Shown here piece by piece: positions 59,635 to 64,000 of a stretch of DNA of 64,000 bases (position 1 is the first letter of the stretch; every line of letters starts with the position of its first letter). The notes below the pieces were generated by a model. That model did not search any database, was not told where the DNA came from, and saw only the letters and a list, made by a program, of their open reading frames with translations. Source of the DNA: Adiantum capillus-veneris. Lineage: Eukaryota > Streptophyta > Polypodiopsida > Polypodiales > Pteridaceae. Made by a program: the position numbers and the translations under genes. Location of the stretch: the NCBI GenBank assembly GCA_014529385.2, contig CM043959.1:92049529-92113528 (forward strand), written 5' to 3'.

Positions 59635-61193
59635 AGAGCGGATGGCCGTGAGACTTTGCGGGGTTGGGGGAAGCAAACTAGTCCCCACCTTGCAAAGTTT
59701 CAAGGGCATCACAATCCATCTCTACCATCCACAACGACACAATCCCCATTTTTTTCCCATTGGGCCTTTGGCGAGTCGAAAGCCAAAAAAAAATAGTGAT
59801 TGTGCCACCCTGAACTTACGATACGGGAGTGGATGGCCATGAATCTTTGTTGGGGCTAGGGAAGGACACTAATCCCTTTCCTTGTAAATTTTTGTGAACA
59901 TCGCAATCCGTCTTGACGATCCATAGTGAGACAATAACCAACTTGTTGCCAGTTGGGCCCTTAGTGAGCCCAAAGCAAAAAAATTGGCGATTGTGCCACC
60001 TTGAACTAATGAGACGGGAGCAGATGGCCATGAAACTTATCAAAGTTTGAGAAGCACACTAAGGCATACCTCCCAAAGTTTCATGGGCATTGCAATCCGT
60101 CTCGATAGTGTACAGTGGTACTATCGCCAATGTTTTGCCCATTGGGCCCTTGGCGAGTGCAAACCAAGAAATTGGCGATTGTTACACCTTGGACCGACAA
60201 GACGGGAGCGGATGGCCATGAACTTTGCAAGGGTGGGGGAAGATCACTAATCCTTGCCCCCGCAAAGTTTCATGGGCATCACAATTCATCTCAATAGTCC
60301 ACGACGGCACAATCGCCAATTTTTGCCCATTGGGCCCTTAGCGAGCCTAAAGCCAAGAAAATGGCGATTATGCCACCCTAGACCGAGGAGATGGGAGTGA
60401 ATGGCCATGAAACTTAGTAGGGGTGGGGGAAGCACACTAATCCATACCCATGCAAAGTTTCATAGAGATTGCAGTTCACCTCCACGTTCCACAGGGACAC
60501 AATTGCCATTTTTTTTCCCATTGGACCCTCGACGAGCCCAAAGCCAAAAAATTGACGATTGAGCCAGCTTGCACCAATGAGACAGGATTGGATAGCCATG
60601 AAAATTTTCACAAGTGGGTAAAGCATACTAATATCCACCCCTACAAAGTCTCATGGCCATCGCAATTTGTCTCGACCGCCACGACATCACAATCGCCAAT
60701 TTTTTCCCATTGGGCCCTTCTCAAGTGCAAAGCCAAAAAATTTGGCAATTGTGCCATCTTGGACTGACAAGATGGGAGCAAATGGCCATGATATTTTACA
60801 AGGGTGGGGGAAGCACAAAAATACCTACCCTTGCAAAGCTTCATGGACATTGCAATTCATCTAGATGGGCCACATCGGCACAGTTTTTTGCCCATTGCGA
60901 GTGCAAGCTAAAAAGGTAGCGAGTGTGCACCTTGGACCGATGAGACGAGAGTAGATGGCCATGAGACTTTACGGGGCTATGGAAAACAGACTAATCCCCT
61001 CCGGTGGAATGCTTCCTGGGCATCCCAGTTCGTGTCGACTGTCCACAGCAGCACAATCACCAATTTTTTGCACATTGGGTTCTTGCCGAGCCCAAAGCCA
61101 AAAAATTGGGGATTGTGCTACCTTGGACCGATGAGACAAAAGAAAATGGACATGAAACTTTGTGAGGGTGGGGGAAGCACACTAATCTCCATG
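59635..61193 (+). repeat. Dyad satellite array, block 3 (about 8 monomers)
   Basis: This is a continuation of the same 190-bp satellite, in the same orientation as blocks 1 and 2. The stretch from about 59.8 to 61.1 kb follows the same order of monomer variants as 27.1-28.4 kb: the CTTTCCTTGTAAATTTT loop, the GTGGTACTATCGCC unit and the short GCCCATTGCGAGTGCAA linker. That indicates a higher-order repeat. It stops within a monomer at the copia C LTR. Confidence 0.9.
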
Positions 61194-61216
61194 CTACCAT
61201 ATACATATGGTAGTGA

Positions 61217-61418
61217 TGTGTGTGGACACACTTAGGACCGCCGGGGCTTTTTCCCCCTCTTAAGGAGGTTTTTCCCCCGTGCATTGTATATACGCCCATC
61301 ATTCTAGGGCTATCTATATTTCCATTGCACACTAAGTAATACATTCTCAGTTGTGTGCCTTAAGCTTCCTTTGTCTTCTCCAAGTTGTTTGTATTTTCCT
61401 GCAACCCTAATTCCAACA
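61217..61418 (+). repeat. 5' LTR of copia element C (start approximate)
   Basis: The end CCAACA is clear because the primer site follows. The start is placed at the TGTGTGTGGACACAC motif just after the satellite stops. A 9-bp inverted repeat (CTACCATAT/ATATGGTAG, 61194-61213) marks the junction. Confidence 0.6.
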
Positions 61419-61420
61419 AT

Positions 61421-61430
61421 TGGTATTAGA
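61421..61430 (+). other. Primer-binding site of copia element C
   Basis: TGGTATTAGA follows the LTR end by two bases and resembles the initiator-Met primer site of the other copia elements. Confidence 0.65.
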
Positions 61431-61777
61431 AGGTTGCGTCCTCCCGGGCTTAGTCGGCAGTAGCACCAACACACTCTTGCTCACATTCTCCAATTTCAGT
61501 GAGCTTTGGTGAGTTTTCGTAGGTCAAAATATTTTTTGGAACATCTCTAAGAGCTTCGTCTACACAGATTTCTGATTCAGGCTCATTTCAGCCTTTGTTT
61601 CCATTACAAGCAGTACTACACATGCTATTTTGTCATTTTGTGCAAAATTTCTGTCAGTGTCATTTTTGTATAACAGGTCCCTTACAATCTTCTACGGTTT
61701 GTGCTATACAGCACGTGTTGTTCTCACTTTGTTTCTCCTCTTTTTGGGCAGTTTTCACATCAGGTGCACTATTTAGC

Positions 61778-63115
61778 ATGGCTGACAACAACACATATGT
61801 GTTCAAGATGTTTGTTGTTGAGGATAGATTGGATGGAGACAATTACCCTATGTGGGCGTACATGATGAAACATGTTCTTGTGTCAAAGGGCATGTGGAAA
61901 ATTGTGTAGGGCATTGATGTACGTCATGGTTTTGAGGATGTAGGCGATGTTGAGGATGTTGCAGGTCTTGCTGGAAGAATTGTTGTTGCTAGAGTTGTTT
62001 TTCCTATAGCTGAGCAAGCTCGTTGCTTTGGGATGTAAAAGATGCACAAGCTCATGCATTGATTGCGTTGTCTATGAAGCGCACAATTACTCCCCACATT
62101 TGTTCAACAAAATCTACCAGCAAACAAGCTTGGGATATTCTGGCTAGTCGGCTAAAATTGCATTGCTGCGTAAAGAGCTAAAGTTGAAGATTATACATGA
62201 GGAAGATGATATGGTAACTTTCCTTGTTGGTGTCAAGGATATCAATGAGCAACTTATTTTTGCAGGTGAAGTCATTTCAGATAGTTCCCTTGTGCAGACT
62301 GTTCTTGATGCCTTGCTATACTCTTACTAGACTTTTTCTAGTACTCGGAGACTTATGACCCCAGAAAAATCTTGAAATTTTCAAGTTTGATGCATTGTGC
62401 ACATTGCTATTGCAAGAGTCACTTTCTAAAATAAACAGGACTAGACAACATGCAATTGAGTAGGATTTTATTTTTGCTCAAAGAAAGGGTGGTAACAACA
62501 ATGCAGTGTGACCTCTTATGGTTCTTCTACGAGTGGAAAATCACGTGTTCCTAATGCTTCTGTTGGCAACAATTTTTCTGGAAGAAGAAAGAGGGTGGTT
62601 CCACTACAGATGCTGGTTCCACTACAAATGCAGCTATTGTTGAGTCTTTTGTGAAAGGAGACTGTGATGTTGATGTTGATGCAGAATGGGCTTTTAGTGC
62701 AGAGTGTACCTATAATCCTGATGTCGATGATGCATGCATGTCAGTTGTTGTAGATTCACAGGTGTGGTATTTTGTCAGTGGTGCTACAAAGCCCATTACC
62801 TAACATCGTGATTTGTCCACCTCTCTCGAGTCTATCCCTCGTGGAAATATAGTAACTTATGCCAACAATGCCTCTTATCCGGTTCAGGGAGTTGGAAAGA
62901 TCATGCTTACTACTGTAAATGGTAGTTCTTTCACACTTGTTGATGCACTTTATGTACCTGCGATCAAGAAGAATCTTTTGTCTGTATCTACACTTGCTAG
63001 ACTTGGACTTGTAGTCAAGTTTGTGGACGACAAATGTATTGTACATGATCTCAGTTTTGGTGATAAGGTTGTTGCATCTGGATATTTTATGCCGTGGGCT
63101 TGTCAAAGCCATATT
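61778..63115 (+). pseudogene. Gag and protease-like region of copia element C
   Basis: The start MADNNTYVFKMFVVEDRLDGDNYPMWAYMMKHVL is a typical copia gag N-terminus. Further gag-like stretches follow in pieces. From about 62.76 kb a protease-type region is visible (a VSGATKPIT-like stretch, then YANNASYPVQGVGKIML and YVPAIKKNLLSVSTLARLGLVVKF). No later pol domains are seen. It is decayed and makes no intact protein. Confidence 0.7.
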
Positions 63116-64000
63116 TAGGACTTTTCTCACCTTTAGTCAAGTGTTTTTGGATTCATGCATTATTTAGTCATTTTGTAATGAAAAAGGGTGGAATCTCTTC
63201 AAACTAGGGATCATTGGTTATCCCAAGTAGTTGTAACATTTTGGCATGTTGTATGAATGAAGGAGAAGAGATTTAAGACTCGTGTATTGTGCTTTCATGG
63301 TATTCTTGAGTTAACAGTGTTCAATTACGGAGAAGTAGCATGTGTATTTCTTGATTCTATTTTGATGCCTGAATAATATGAATTCGTGAATGTTGTGTGT
63401 AATATACTTGAGTTGAAGTATGTAATTGAATTGGTACATTTCCATGACCCCAATAACACTTGGCAATCCTACTGATTGTGGAGAGTATTCAGGTCACCAT
63501 TCGGGCAATGGGATTAATTTGGAGAATGAACTTGGTGAGTTTTTGAAGGAGTTTTGCAATTGGACAAGGTGATGAGGACGAAAGGGAGAAGTACAACAAT
63601 CCTTTCTTGGAAGAATACCTTGATTCAATCTCGCAAGACTTAAAGTTGGATATTGCTTTGAGAATCCATAAGTATTGGGGCTTTTGTGTAGTATTGCCTT
63701 TTGGGGCCTACGATACTCCAATTACTTGTCAAGTTTCTCCTGTAGAAGGCAGGTTATTGAATATTTAATGGCCCAACGAACTAGAGAAGGGAGAAGAAAT
63801 GCATCAGTGGGCCACTGGACCAGCCACCAATTTCTACATATGGTACCATATTTCAAAAGAGAATATGGGATTCTTGGTTGGATGCCCAAATGCAGAGATC
63901 AGGGGGAGATTCAAAAATCAATATTCCTGAGGTAGGAGTGATCACAAAGTTTCCCCCAATAGTCAAGGGGACACAGTCACAGGAATCCAGCCATACAAGT
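63116..64000. other. Unassigned sequence at the window end
   Basis: Only short frames are present (86 codons at most, 63675-63935 plus), with no motif I recognise. No satellite, LTR or primer site is visible. It may be host intergenic DNA or the body of an element that continues beyond the window. Confidence 0.5.

Larger units (their letters stand above)
61217..63115 (+). mobile_element. Ty1/copia element C, 5' part, broken
   Basis: An LTR of about 200 bp is followed by an initiator-Met-like primer site, a gag start and a protease-like region. No integrase, reverse transcriptase or 3' LTR follows, and recognisable sequence stops near 63.1 kb. It carries several breaks (five or more). It is unrelated at sequence level to the Tnt1-like elements A and B. 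Confidence 0.72.

Noticed and set aside
63494-63935. Possible host exon near the window end
   Set aside because: Frames are short and overlapping on opposite strands with no recognisable domain. Evidence is insufficient to call a gene.

Overview
The window looks like intergenic, probably heterochromatic DNA from a large, repeat-rich land-plant genome. The basis is Tnt1-like Ty1/copia elements with initiator-Met-tRNA primer sites, a Ty3/gypsy element whose pol seems to carry a second RNase H (a Tat/Ogre-type trait), and long (CT)n/(GA)n tracts. I cannot tell fern, gymnosperm, lycophyte or angiosperm apart. I see no host protein gene, tRNA, rRNA or CRISPR array.

Layout. 1-3671: AT-rich DNA with microsatellites. 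3677-7648: a compact copia-type element without visible integrase or reverse transcriptase, bounded by AATTC target duplications. 7746-12.26 kb: a broken Tnt1-like copia element. 12.4-14.96 kb: the gag/protease end of a second gypsy family on the minus strand, with a 404-bp LTR. 14.96-61.19 kb: a satellite array of about 190-bp monomers, split by insertions. The first, at 19360-26582, has two 2.6-kb LTRs and CCGT target duplications; its interior is now an inverted copy of its own 3' end plus neighbouring satellite. The second, at 35953-59634, is a three-layer nest. A gypsy-derived element with very short LTRs holds a Tnt1-like copia (39176-57205, CTGGC duplications). That copia holds a 12.4-kb Tat-like gypsy (41891-54281, ACGT duplications). 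61.2-63.1 kb: remains of a third copia family. 63.1-64.0 kb: nothing recognised.

The most unusual points are as follows. (1) Each satellite monomer is a near-palindrome, two arms of about 75 bp, so the array alternates head-to-head and tail-to-tail half-units. (2) An inverted duplication of about 2 kb includes an insertion junction, so it arose after the insertion. (3) The Tat-like gypsy has four small open frames between its 5' LTR and gag, forming two tandem related pairs. (4) A palindrome of about 0.5 kb with almost identical arms lies inside the array. The nesting order and apparent LTR divergence agree: satellite first, then the short-LTR element, then copia, then gypsy. All comparisons were made by eye; no alignment or database search was run.
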